This document shows, one piece after another, positions 14,443 through 21,475 of a stretch of DNA of 21,475 bases (its first letter is position 1; the number at the start of each line of letters is the position of its first letter). The notes below the pieces were generated by a model that was not told the DNA's origin, did no database searches, and saw only the letters and a list, made by a program, of their open reading frames with translations. This stretch comes from Alectryocaccomicrobium faecavium (GTDB lineage Bacteria; Bacillota; Clostridia; Christensenellales; Aristaeellaceae), in contig DVOT01000112.1 of the NCBI GenBank assembly GCA_018713425.1, positions 1 to 21,475 on the forward strand. Reading direction: 5' to 3'. The position numbers were made by a program, and so were the translations under genes.

Positions 14443-15888
14443 ATGCTTACAGCGGCGATGAAACGGCTGAACCTCGAAACCGATCGGAACTTTTTTAAGA
14501 CCATCTTCGCCATTGCCCTGCCCAGCGCGTTCCAGGGGCTGGTTTCCCTGCTCGTGGTGTATCTGGATGACATTATGGTCAGCCGGATTTCTTCCATGGA
14601 GGGATTGGGCGTGCCGGGGATCGCGCAGGCGGCGGGAAACGTGGGCGATATCGCGTTGGCGGGCGTTTCGCAGGCCAATGCCGTGACGTCGCTCTTCACG
14701 GCTGCTACGTTGGGGCTTGCCAGCGGTTCAGCGGTGCTGATTTCGCAGTTTTGGGGCAAGAAGGACATGGCGAGCATCAAGCGGGTATTTCCCATCGTCA
14801 CGCTGCTGTGCCTACTGGTTTCTCTCGTGTTTGTGGCCATCGCCCTGCTGATTCCCGATCAGGTTCTGGGCCTGGTGCTTTCCAGCGACGACATCACCGA
14901 GGCCACGCGCCTGGCAGCGCGGGCGTATTTTCAGGTGGTGTGCTTTTCTTACATTCCATACGCGATTGCTTACGCGCTGATCGGCATGCTGCGCAGCGTG
15001 GAAATCGTGCGTGTCACGCTGTATATCACGATTTCCGCGCTGTTCACCAATCTGTTCTTCAATTACGTGTTTATCTATGGGCGGCTGGGCTTCCCGCAGT
15101 TGGGCATTCGCGGCGCGGCGGTGGCCACGGTGATCACACGCATAGTGGAACTGGCCTTTGTATGGTACTATACGTTTTACCGCCAGAAAAAACTGGATAT
15201 ACGCCCGCGCGATCTGCTGCGCTTCGATCGCGCCATCAACCGGCGCTATATGCGCTATGGCCTGCCGGTGGGGTTGGCGGATCTGCAGTGGGCCATCGTG
15301 GGCTTTGGCAAGGCCATGATCATCGGCGTGCTGGCGGACGAGGTGCTTGCGGCCAACCGCGCGGCGGAAGCGTTGATGCAACTGGGCTTTATCTTTACCA
15401 ATTCGCTGGCGGCAGGCGCCTGCATCGTGGTGGGCAAGTCCGTGGGCGAAAACGATTACGCGAAAACGCGGCGCTATTCCAACACCATCCAGGTGATGTT
15501 CGCCTGCATTGGCATCGCGGTTTCACTGGCCGTATTTGCCGCGCGGGATGTGTATCTGTCCACTTATGGCCTTTCGCCGCAGGCGCACGAATACGCCATG
15601 AGCATGGCCGCGCTCGGCGCGCTCACCATGATCGGCACCACTTACCACGCGTCCTGCTTTGTGGGCATCAACCGCGGCGCGGGGGATAGCCGCTTCACCA
15701 TGACGGTGGACATCATCTGCGGCTGGCTGATCGTGCTACCGCTATCGTATCTGGCTGCGGTCGTATGGCAGTTGAGCCCGCCGCTGGTGTTCCTGTTCAT
15801 CCGCATCGATCAGTGCTTCAAATGGATCATCGCCTTTATTCGCCTGCGCGGCAACAAGTGGATTCGCAACATCACGCTGGAAACGTAG
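14443..15888 (+). CDS. MATE family efflux transporter
   Basis: MATE proteins export cationic drugs or metabolites using proton or sodium gradients. ATG at 14443 is chosen because GAGGTGG lies 5 bases upstream and a consensus-like promoter lies just ahead; upstream in-frame codons precede that promoter. The 481-residue protein has twelve hydrophobic segments in two related halves. The N-terminal half shows ALPSAFQGLVSLLVVYLDDIMV and the family-typical GVSQANAVTSLF and GSAVLISQFWGKKD; the second half shows RYGLPVGLADLQWAIVG and AAGACIVVGKSVGEND, the repeat counterpart. Such proteins in Clostridia are usually NorM/DinF-like with unknown substrate. The small zinc-ribbon gene follows after 30 bases. 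Confidence 0.92.
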   Translation: MLTAAMKRLNLETDRNFFKTIFAIALPSAFQGLVSLLVVYLDDIMVSRISSMEGLGVPGIAQAAGNVGDIALAGVSQANAVTSLFTAATLGLASGSAVLISQFWGKKDMASIKRVFPIVTLLCLLVSLVFVAIALLIPDQVLGLVLSSDDITEATRLAARAYFQVVCFSYIPYAIAYALIGMLRSVEIVRVTLYITISALFTNLFFNYVFIYGRLGFPQLGIRGAAVATVITRIVELAFVWYYTFYRQKKLDIRPRDLLRFDRAINRRYMRYGLPVGLADLQWAIVGFGKAMIIGVLADEVLAANRAAEALMQLGFIFTNSLAAGACIVVGKSVGENDYAKTRRYSNTIQVMFACIGIAVSLAVFAARDVYLSTYGLSPQAHEYAMSMAALGALTMIGTTYHASCFVGINRGAGDSRFTMTVDIICGWLIVLPLSYLAAVVWQLSPPLVFLFIRIDQCFKWIIAFIRLRGNKWIRNITLET

Positions 15889-15918
15889 CATGTTAAGTAG
15901 GATGGGGAGGGAAATTGC

Positions 15919-16230
15919 ATGTTGTATTGTCCGCGGTGCAGCCTGCTCGCGGAGGGGACTTGCCCGCAATGCGGCGGAAAAGTGCGCGAGCCGCGGGAAA
16001 ATGATCCGGTACTGTTCGCGCGCACGGATGCGCTCCACGCCGCCATGCTGGAGCCGCTCCTGGAAGAAGAGCAAATTCCCAGCTCGCGCGGGGCTACGGT
16101 GGGGGCAGCCTTTGCCATGGATGGCGGCATGCCGATGGAGGAAATCCGCCTTTACGTGCCCTATGGCGCTTATGCGCGCGCCCTGGAATTGCTGGAGACC
16201 ATAGAAGGCGCTCCGGCAGACGAACCGTAA
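15919..16230 (+). CDS. Small zinc-ribbon protein with DUF2007-like domain
   Basis: The 103-residue protein opens with a compact zinc ribbon, CPRC at 4-7 and CPQC at 15-18. The remainder (about 29-97) resembles the DUF2007 or putative signal-transducing domain: a phrase ALHAAMLEPLLEEEQIPSS that looks like a sequence-to-ligand helix, then EEIRLYVPYGAYARALELLETI at the end. GGGAGGG lies 7-8 bases before the ATG. It follows the MATE gene by 30 bases and is probably cotranscribed; the stop is 3 bases from the convergent ATPase gene. Function is not known for this family; a regulatory or metal-dependent binding role is inference only. Confidence 0.75.
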   Translation: MLYCPRCSLLAEGTCPQCGGKVREPRENDPVLFARTDALHAAMLEPLLEEEQIPSSRGATVGAAFAMDGGMPMEEIRLYVPYGAYARALELLETIEGAPADEP

Positions 16231-16233
16231 GTG

Positions 16234-16995
16234 CTAATCCCCTTCGTCCGTCTCCGCAAACAGTTCGCGCAGCATGCGCGCGGGGTTTTCGAGAAAAGCA
16301 CGGGTGATCTGGTAGTGCTCGGTTTCCTCATAGGAAATGGAGTGAATGCCGTCTTCGCCAAAGGTAAAGATTTCCGCGCCCGGATAGGCCATAAGGATGG
16401 GAGAATGCGTGGCGATGATGAATTGCGATTGCGCGCGAACCAGATCGCGCATGGCCCGCAGCAGGGAAAGCTGCCGCAAAGGCGAAAGCGCGGCTTCCGG
16501 CTCATCCAGCAGATAAAGGCCGCGCCCGCGAAAGCGATGGAGCACCAGGGAGAGAAAGCTTTCCCCGTGGGATTGACCATGTAGCGATATTCCCCCATAA
16601 GAGTCTAGCATGCCGGGCTGTTCCGCTTCCAGCCGGTCGACCTCGCTGGCGACGTTGTAAAAGCTTTCCGCGCGCAGGAAAAAGGCGTCTTGCGGCCGCG
16701 ATGGGCTTTTGCCCAGCCGGATGGCCCTATAGAGCGCGGAATGCGTGCTTTGGGTGGAAAAATGGAAATTCACCGATCCGCCCTCGGGGTTTAGACCGTA
16801 GTTCGCCGCGATAGCCTCCAGCAGCGTGGATTTTCCGCTGCCGTTTTCCCCCACAAAAAAGGTGACCGGCTGGGAAAAGCGCAACCGGCCCAGGGAGCGG
16901 AGGGCGGGAATGGAATCGATATAGGCGCACTCCGGAGGCAGGCAACCTTCCATTCGCTCAAGGGATAGCAAATATCGCAAACCAGTCTCATTCAT
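16234..16995 (-). CDS. Predicted ABC-like AAA ATPase (COG3910 type), orphan
   Basis: The 253-residue protein is a soluble ATP-binding-cassette-like ATPase without membrane partners. Walker A is GENGSGKST at 49-57, the signature-like SHGES is at 142-146, Walker B is YLLDEPEAAL at 161-170, and the H-loop is ATHSPIL at 195-201. The LDEPEAALSP form, the short signature and the absence of a coiled-coil place it with the predicted ATPases related to RecF/OLD-type proteins rather than transporter subunits. It has its own promoter and no co-directional partner within the window. The biological role is unknown. Length agrees with COG3910-type proteins of about 240-260 residues. Confidence 0.85.
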   Translation of the reverse strand: MNETGLRYLLSLERMEGCLPPECAYIDSIPALRSLGRLRFSQPVTFFVGENGSGKSTLLEAIAANYGLNPEGGSVNFHFSTQSTHSALYRAIRLGKSPSRPQDAFFLRAESFYNVASEVDRLEAEQPGMLDSYGGISLHGQSHGESFLSLVLHRFRGRGLYLLDEPEAALSPLRQLSLLRAMRDLVRAQSQFIIATHSPILMAYPGAEIFTFGEDGIHSISYEETEHYQITRAFLENPARMLRELFAETDEGD

Positions 16996-17014
16996 GATGC
17001 AATCACCGGAATCT

Positions 17015-17043
17015 AGGATACCATTTTACGCTTGGCATGTCAA
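17015..17043 (-). promoter_or_regulatory. Promoter of the orphan ATPase gene
   Basis: A perfect TTGACA (minus strand, 17038-17043) and TATCCT (17015-17020, four of six) are separated by 17 bases. It gives a leader of about 13-15 bases to the ATG at 16995. The -35 region lies within 20 bases of the divergent beta-mannosidase start. Confidence 0.65.
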
Positions 17044-17061
17044 GAAATTGGGGGATGGGGT

Positions 17062-19569
17062 ATGGAACAAATTTTTTTGCAGGAAGGCTGGCGGCTGCGA
17101 GAAGAGCCGCTTTCCATGCAGAGGGAATCCGTGGGCGCGGTGCTGGCGCAGGAGCAGGGCTGGATGGATTGCAGCCTGCCCTGCGATGTTTCCATGGCGC
17201 TGATGTCGCACGGGCGCATTGCCGATCCGGTCGTCGCCATGCACTGTTATGAAAACGAATGGATCGAGCGGAGAAGCTGGTGGTTCGTCAAAGAATTCTC
17301 CTGGGCAGAAGTCGCGCGCTACGACGCTGTGGAACTGGTGTTTCCCTCGCTGGATTGCCACGCGGATGTCTTTTTGAACGGCGCCTATCTGGGGCATCAG
17401 GCGAGCGCGCACTATCCCTTCCGGCGCGAAGTGAGCCGCCATCTCAGATCGGGCGTCAACCGGATTGTGGTACGGCTCACCGTAGGCCTAGAGTATGTAA
17501 GCGATGGGGATCTTGCGCAGATCGACCGCGCGGTGTGCACGGAGCGCGGCAATGGCCGAACAGATCGCAGCGACAAGCGTAGGGCCTTTTTGCGCAAGCC
17601 GCAATACGTTTTCGGCTGGGATTGGTCGCCGCGCATCGCCACTTGCGGCATCATGGAAGTGGCGTATCTGGAATTGCACCGCAAGGTGGCGGTACGCGCT
17701 TTGCATATCGCCACGCAAAAGCTGGCGGACGGGCAAGCCTGGTTGCGCGGGGAAATTGTGGTGGAAAACCTGGATATGCTCGGCACATTGGATGCGGACG
17801 CGCGGCTTTCCCTGTGCCTGAAAGGCGAAACGATTGGCGCCATCGAATGGCGCGACCAATGGCTCGCTTCGGGGTTCCAGCATCTTCCGTTTGAAGCGCG
17901 CATTCCCCATCCGCGCCTGTGGTGGCCCAATGGATATGGGGAACAACCCCTGTACGAGGCAAAATGCACGGTATCCGTGGCGGGCGAGGTAGTGGCGGAA
18001 AGGAACGAATCCTTTGGCATCCGTACGGTAGAATTGGATACGAGCCGGGACGAGGCGGGCTGGCGGCGGTTCGCCTTCCGCATCAACGGCCGGGGAATCT
18101 TCTGCAAAGGAGCCAACTGGATCCCCGCCGACGCGATTTATGCCCGCGTGGATGACGCGCGCTTTGCAACGCTCCTGCGCGAGGCAAAAGAAGCGAATTT
18201 CAACATGCTGCGCGTGTGGGGCGGCGGGCTATACAACCGGGAAATTTTCTATCGCCTGTGCGACGAGCTGGGCATTTTGCTCTGGCACGATTTTATGTTC
18301 GGCTGCGCCTGCTATCCCGATCATCTGGAAGCCTTCCGCCTGGAATGCGAACGGGAAATGGAATTTCAAACTCGGCGGCTGCGCAACCATCCTTGCATGG
18401 CGCTATTCTGCGGCAACAACGAAAACCACCAGATTTTCGATTGGCAAGCCAACCCGGGTTGGGGCATCCATCCCGGGCTGGACAAGCAATATGGCCTGCT
18501 GCTGGCCAATCGCTGCGCGCGCGAAGCCGTGTGGCGCAATTGCCCGGAAATTCCCTATTGGAACAGCTCGCCCTATGGTGGCGCGCGCCCGGGCGAAGAG
18601 GATGAGGGCGACGTGCATTACTGGGGCCAGTGCATGATGAACCCTGATAGGCAAAAACGCATTGAACCGCGCGAATACGAGCGAGTGCATGCCCGGTTCG
18701 TTTCCGAATACGGCTATCCCGGCCCCACCTGCCTGGCGACCATGCGGGAATACCTGGGGCAGGAGGCCATCGACCGCAACAGCGAGGCCTGGAAGTTGCA
18801 CACCAATACCTTTGAAAAAGATACAGTGGCCGCGGGCATCGCCAAGCACTATGGGGAGCCGGAAGGATTGTCCCTGGAAGAATACATTCTCTACGCGGGC
18901 ATGGTGCAATCGACCATGCTAGAGGAATCGCTGGAGACGCTGCGCGCCAAGCTATTCTGCGCGGGCTCTCTGTTCTGGATGTACAACGACTGCTGGGGCG
19001 AGGTGGGCTGGAGCATCGTCGATTACGCCCTGCGGCGCAAGATCGCCTATTATGGCGTAAGGCGCGCCTTCTCCCCCATCCGGCTCATTCTCCGTCAGGA
19101 GAAGGAGAATGTGATTGCCGTGGGCTGCAACGACGCGCCAGAACCCGTCTTCTTAGAAGGCATGCTGGGCTATATGGCGTTCGACGGCAGCAGCGCGCAA
19201 CAGCGCCACGTGCGCCTCGAGATTCCCGCAGGACGGAGCGTCGTGCTGCGAGAAGCCTTGCCGCAATACGACGTCCGTCGCGGCGTATTCGCCTTCCTCC
19301 CTGACGCGCCAGAGGCGGACGCCGCTGTGCTGCGCCGCACCGACATCCGCCAGATGGAAATCGCGGGCCAGGCACAAATCGAAGAGTGCCAGGCGGTGGG
19401 AGAAGATCTCGCCGTCGTTGTGCGTGCGAGCCGTTACACGCACGGCGTGTATTTCGCGGGCGATATGCCCTGCTCGGAGGAATATTTCGACCTTTTGCCG
19501 GGGCAAAGAAAGCGTGTCATCCTCTACGGCTGCGCAGGGAAAACGCCGGTCCTGCGGTGGGTGCGCTGA
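17062..19569 (+). CDS. Glycoside hydrolase family 2 beta-mannosidase
   Basis: Beta-mannosidases remove terminal beta-linked mannose by a retaining mechanism. ATG at 17062 follows GGGGGATGGGG; the earlier in-frame ATG lacks such a site. This gives 835 residues, normal for the family. A jelly-roll domain (about 1-200, with WWFVKEF and DVFLNGAYLG) is followed by an Ig-like sandwich and a TIM barrel from about 340 (CKGANWIPAD, LRVWGGGLYNREIFY). The acid/base is Glu454 in CGNNENHQ and the nucleophile is Glu549 in VSEYGYPG. The absence of a signal peptide indicates a cytoplasmic enzyme acting on imported oligosaccharides. No transporter or regulator for such sugars is in the window; the convergent neighbour is an SGNH hydrolase. 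A GH2 exo-glucosaminidase is less likely given these motifs. Confidence 0.92.
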   Translation: MEQIFLQEGWRLREEPLSMQRESVGAVLAQEQGWMDCSLPCDVSMALMSHGRIADPVVAMHCYENEWIERRSWWFVKEFSWAEVARYDAVELVFPSLDCHADVFLNGAYLGHQASAHYPFRREVSRHLRSGVNRIVVRLTVGLEYVSDGDLAQIDRAVCTERGNGRTDRSDKRRAFLRKPQYVFGWDWSPRIATCGIMEVAYLELHRKVAVRALHIATQKLADGQAWLRGEIVVENLDMLGTLDADARLSLCLKGETIGAIEWRDQWLASGFQHLPFEARIPHPRLWWPNGYGEQPLYEAKCTVSVAGEVVAERNESFGIRTVELDTSRDEAGWRRFAFRINGRGIFCKGANWIPADAIYARVDDARFATLLREAKEANFNMLRVWGGGLYNREIFYRLCDELGILLWHDFMFGCACYPDHLEAFRLECEREMEFQTRRLRNHPCMALFCGNNENHQIFDWQANPGWGIHPGLDKQYGLLLANRCAREAVWRNCPEIPYWNSSPYGGARPGEEDEGDVHYWGQCMMNPDRQKRIEPREYERVHARFVSEYGYPGPTCLATMREYLGQEAIDRNSEAWKLHTNTFEKDTVAAGIAKHYGEPEGLSLEEYILYAGMVQSTMLEESLETLRAKLFCAGSLFWMYNDCWGEVGWSIVDYALRRKIAYYGVRRAFSPIRLILRQEKENVIAVGCNDAPEPVFLEGMLGYMAFDGSSAQQRHVRLEIPAGRSVVLREALPQYDVRRGVFAFLPDAPEADAAVLRRTDIRQMEIAGQAQIEECQAVGEDLAVVVRASRYTHGVYFAGDMPCSEEYFDLLPGQRKRVILYGCAGKTPVLRWVR

Positions 19570-19583
19570 AGGGCGGATCGTTT

Positions 19584-20189
19584 TTAACTGAGCGCTTCGG
19601 CAATGGCTTTTAGAAGGATTTGATCTGCCGCGGGCGCGTGGACAAATTCTTCCGGGCGCTTCTCGAGCACGGCGCAGGCGATGGCATAGGCGGCCAGCCG
19701 GGAACCCGTGGGCGAGGCGTGCGCTCGGTCGGGCGCAAAAAGTTCGGTATCCGGGGAAAGGCGGCGCAGAATCCACCAAGCGTTTCCCACGGGCGCGAGC
19801 GCGCCGCCTTCCGCTTGCGCCAGGCTGGTATATGCCCGGCTCATGGCGGGTTGCGCCTGTTCCCCATCGGCTTCCTGTGTCCATGTCATATAAAGTATGG
19901 GGCGCGCGCCCGCCGCTTTGGCCAGGCGGATGAGCGCCGCGCCCGCCTGCGCCATAACCTGCAGATCACCCATGGGGTGCGCGCAATGCTGCAAAACTAC
20001 CGCGTCGTATCCGCCATAGAGCAGGTTGAAGCGCGCTTCCGGTTCTTTCCAATGGAAATCCCACCCCACGCCGCCATGCGCCAGCATGGCGATGGCCGTT
20101 TCCACCCCTTCCGCGCGGCAGATTTGCGCGAAGATCTGGGGCATGTCGTTGCAATAGGTATGGCTATTCCCGATGAATAAAACGCGCAT
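19584..20189 (-). CDS. Small SGNH-fold hydrolase (GDSL-like esterase)
   Basis: SGNH hydrolases are Ser-His esterases acting on acylated carbohydrates or lipids. ATG at 20189 is chosen because GGGAGG is 9 bases upstream, giving 201 residues. Block I is VLFIGNSHTYCNDMP with nucleophile Ser9. AHGGVGWDFHW near 38 provides the block II glycine, and the Asp-x-x-His pair appears as PDRAHASPTGS (Asp154 and His157). The GNSHTY form of block I resembles DUF4886-type members more than classic GDSL lipases. No signal peptide is present. It is convergent with the beta-mannosidase (14-base gap) and could remove acyl groups from similar glycans, an inference from proximity. Confidence 0.8.
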   Translation of the reverse strand: MRVLFIGNSHTYCNDMPQIFAQICRAEGVETAIAMLAHGGVGWDFHWKEPEARFNLLYGGYDAVVLQHCAHPMGDLQVMAQAGAALIRLAKAAGARPILYMTWTQEADGEQAQPAMSRAYTSLAQAEGGALAPVGNAWWILRRLSPDTELFAPDRAHASPTGSRLAAYAIACAVLEKRPEEFVHAPAADQILLKAIAEALS

Positions 20190-20224
20190 GTGCAAACGCC
20201 TCCCGTCATACAATGATATATAGT

Positions 20225-20253
20225 ATTATACATGTGCCTGCGTTCTTTGGCAA
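20225..20253 (-). promoter_or_regulatory. Strong promoter of the SGNH hydrolase gene
   Basis: TTGCCA (minus strand, 20248-20253, five of six) and a perfect TATAAT (20225-20230) are separated by 17 bases. This is among the best promoters in the window. It fires away from the GH25-LysM gene and gives a leader of about 30 bases. Confidence 0.75.
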
Positions 20254-20276
20254 TGCGCCGGCACGCTTTTTCCATG

Positions 20277-20305
20277 CACGAACGCGGGCGAAAAAGAATA
20301 TACTA
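20277..20305 (+). promoter_or_regulatory. Candidate promoter of the GH25-LysM gene, sigma-K-like or sigma-A
   Basis: AATATACTA at 20297-20305 contains TATACT (a fair -10 for the housekeeping sigma factor) but no matching -35. It also matches the mother-cell sigma-K -10 pattern CATAnnnTA at all fixed positions but the first, with CAC at 20277-20279 exactly 17 bases upstream, similar to the AC-type -35. Which factor uses it cannot be decided here. Confidence 0.35.
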
Positions 20306-20353
20306 GGTTGCGAACACTTTTGAGCGAATCCATCGGAAGAAAGGATGACGTGC

Positions 20354-21340
20354 ATGGAGAATTCCAATTTTCTGCCCGCGCTGGGAAACGAGCTGTACGA
20401 AGGCGTTGACGTAAGCCAGTTCCAGGGAGGAATCCGCTTTTCCCAGGTAGCGGCGGATGGCATCAAGGCCGTGTATATTCGCGCCTCGCTGGGCGATAGC
20501 TACGTAGATCCCAACTTCGTTCGCAACTATACGGCGGCAAAGGCCAACGGCTTGTTGGTGGGATTTTACCATTACATGACGGCGAAAACGACAGCGGAAG
20601 CCGAAGCGCAGGCGCGGTTTTTCCTGCAAACCATCGGCAAACGCACCTATGATCTAAAGCTCGCTATGGATTATGGCGGCGAGCAGGGGCTGACCACCGC
20701 CTCGCTGAACGCGAATGCCTTGGCATTTTTGCGCGCTGTGGAGCGCAACAGCGGCACCAAACCCGTGATTTACACCAGCGCGTCCAAGGCGCGCGACGTG
20801 TGGAGCCAGGAGCTCGCGAGTCAGTATCCGCTGTGGGTGGCGAACTACTATGTGCCGTTGCCCGAGGCAAATGGCAAGTGGCCGGGCTGGGTTGGCTTTC
20901 AATATACGAACCGCGGGTCGGTGGACGGCATATCCGGCAATGTGGACCGCGACCGTTTCACCAATTACGCGCTGCGCGAAACCTCTGTGCCCACGCCAGA
21001 GCCGCCAGTTACGGGCAACAAGCTCATTTGCTACACCATCCAAAAGGGCGATACGCTCTCGGAAATCGCCGGGCGCTATGACACGACGGTTTCGGAACTT
21101 GCACGGCTCAATGATATTTCCAACCCGAACCGCATCATCGCGGGAGAAACGCTGTACATCCGCGTGCCTGCTAGCGATCCCAATCCCTGCTGCGACACGT
21201 ACACCGTCAAGCGAGGCGATACGCTTTCGGAAATCGCGCAGCGCTTCTCCACCACGGTAGCCGAACTGGTGCGGCTGAACAACATTGAAAATCCTCGGCT
21301 GATTTATGTGGGCCAGGTGCTGGATTTGGGCCAGTGCTAA
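20354..21340 (+). CDS. GH25 lysozyme-like protein with two C-terminal LysM domains
   Basis: GH25 enzymes cut the glycan strands of peptidoglycan, and LysM repeats bind the same polymer. ATG at 20354 is preferred over 20345 because AAAGG is well spaced only from the former; the result is 328 residues. The GH25 domain spans about 15-205: GVDVSQFQGG (Asp19), YIRASLG, GFYHYM at 70-75, PVIYTS, PLWVANYY, and WVGFQYTNRGSVDGISGNVDRDRF. LysM 1 (about 226-270) and LysM 2 (283-326) share KGDTLSEIA or RGDTLSEIA. No signal peptide is seen. The DxE catalytic motif reads MDYGGEQ at 105-111: Asp106 is kept, but Gly108 stands where Glu is expected. It may be inactive, altered, or use Glu110. A spore-associated or lysis-released protein is possible. 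Confidence 0.88.
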   Translation: MENSNFLPALGNELYEGVDVSQFQGGIRFSQVAADGIKAVYIRASLGDSYVDPNFVRNYTAAKANGLLVGFYHYMTAKTTAEAEAQARFFLQTIGKRTYDLKLAMDYGGEQGLTTASLNANALAFLRAVERNSGTKPVIYTSASKARDVWSQELASQYPLWVANYYVPLPEANGKWPGWVGFQYTNRGSVDGISGNVDRDRFTNYALRETSVPTPEPPVTGNKLICYTIQKGDTLSEIAGRYDTTVSELARLNDISNPNRIIAGETLYIRVPASDPNPCCDTYTVKRGDTLSEIAQRFSTTVAELVRLNNIENPRLIYVGQVLDLGQC

Positions 21341-21372
21341 AAAGCGCTTGCATATGGCTTGCGAGGCGTTTT
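21341..21372 (+). terminator. Possible terminator after the GH25-LysM gene
   Basis: AAAGCGCTT at 21341-21349 can pair with AGGCGTTTT at 21364-21372 (nine pairs, two of them G-U) around a 14-base loop, ending in TTTT. It directly follows the stop codon. The stem is weak, so confidence is modest. Confidence 0.35.
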
Positions 21373-21379
21373 AATGAGA

Positions 21380-21411
21380 GGGCCGCCTGCGGTATGCGCT
21401 GCGGGAGGCCC
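21380..21411. terminator. GC-rich hairpin downstream of the GH25-LysM gene
   Basis: GGGCCGCCTGCG at 21380-21391 pairs with TGCGGGAGGCCC at 21400-21411 with one mismatch and two G-U pairs, around an 8-base loop. No U-tract follows on plus; a tiny TTCGC/GCGAA hairpin lies at 21413-21426. It may back up the weak upstream terminator or stop a gene arriving from beyond the right edge. The remaining bases to the end hold no recognisable feature. Confidence 0.4.
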
Positions 21412-21475
21412 ATTCGCGTATGCGAAAGGAAGGGCGCGGCGCCGGGTTAAAAGATTGCGAATTCAAGAAAAATAT

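Noticed and set aside
14751..15689. 312-codon plus-strand open frame in another phase
   Set aside because: It lies wholly inside the MATE gene, shows a His/Gly/Arg-rich shadow composition and lacks hydrophobic segments or any known motif.
16234..16995. ABC transporter ATP-binding subunit
   Set aside because: No permease is adjacent, and the signature (SHGES) and LDEPEAALSP motifs fit soluble predicted ATPases better than the LSGGQ transporters.
1..21475. CRISPR array, insertion sequence, prophage or tRNA gene
   Set aside because: No regularly spaced repeats, transposase, integrase, phage structural gene or tRNA cloverleaf was recognised by reading both strands.

Overview
The window looks like a chromosomal segment from a GC-rich Gram-positive anaerobe, most likely a member of the Clostridia. 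This rests on Bacillus-type Xpt, a GH25 protein with two LysM repeats, a MATE pump, EutH, strong AGGAGG-type ribosome binding sites, and no sign of outer-membrane genes. The exact lineage cannot be fixed from sequence alone. It is dense, mostly housekeeping and metabolic DNA, with 18 confident protein genes. No tRNA, rRNA, CRISPR array, insertion sequence, phage block or recognisable defence island was seen.

Layout. (1) Positions 1-4594, minus strand: murJ (lipid II flippase), ruvB, queA and a left-truncated MFS-type transporter, read in that order from an extended -10 promoter near 4750. (2) Positions 4882-7302, plus strand: a creatinase-fold aminopeptidase P-like peptidase, coupled across 4 bases to a stand-alone EutH ethanolamine carrier, then a GC-rich hairpin. 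(3) Positions 7311-10170, minus strand: a tight three-gene nucleoside catabolism operon (inosine/uridine-type nucleoside hydrolase, a diverged nucleoside hydrolase-like protein, a ribokinase-like PfkB kinase) behind its own promoter. A 456-base stretch without a convincing gene lies upstream of it. (4) Positions 10563-14314, minus strand: a patatin-like phospholipase, hisS, xpt and a HAD-IIA phosphatase, the last two overlapping by ATGA. (5) Positions 14381-16230, plus strand: a MATE transporter and a small zinc-ribbon plus DUF2007-like protein. (6) Positions 16234-17043, minus strand: an orphan predicted ATPase behind a near-consensus promoter. (7) Positions 17062-20253: a GH2 beta-mannosidase (plus) convergent with a small SGNH hydrolase (minus). 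(8) Positions 20277-21411, plus strand: a GH25-LysM protein.

How the genes fit together. The nucleoside hydrolase operon would release ribose and base. The ribokinase-like enzyme would phosphorylate the ribose, and xpt in the next transcription unit could recapture xanthine, so 7311-11923 reads as a purine/nucleoside salvage neighbourhood. The beta-mannosidase and SGNH hydrolase suggest trimming of mannose-containing, possibly acylated, glycans. MurJ and the GH25-LysM protein concern the cell wall but are not linked in the window.

Points most worth a second look: the diverged second nucleoside hydrolase; the GH25 domain lacking the glutamate of its DxE motif; the Glu-to-Asp change at a metal-ligand position of the M24 peptidase; EutH paired with a peptidase instead of an eut operon; and the structured gap at 10107-10562. 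No clearly new multi-gene system was found.
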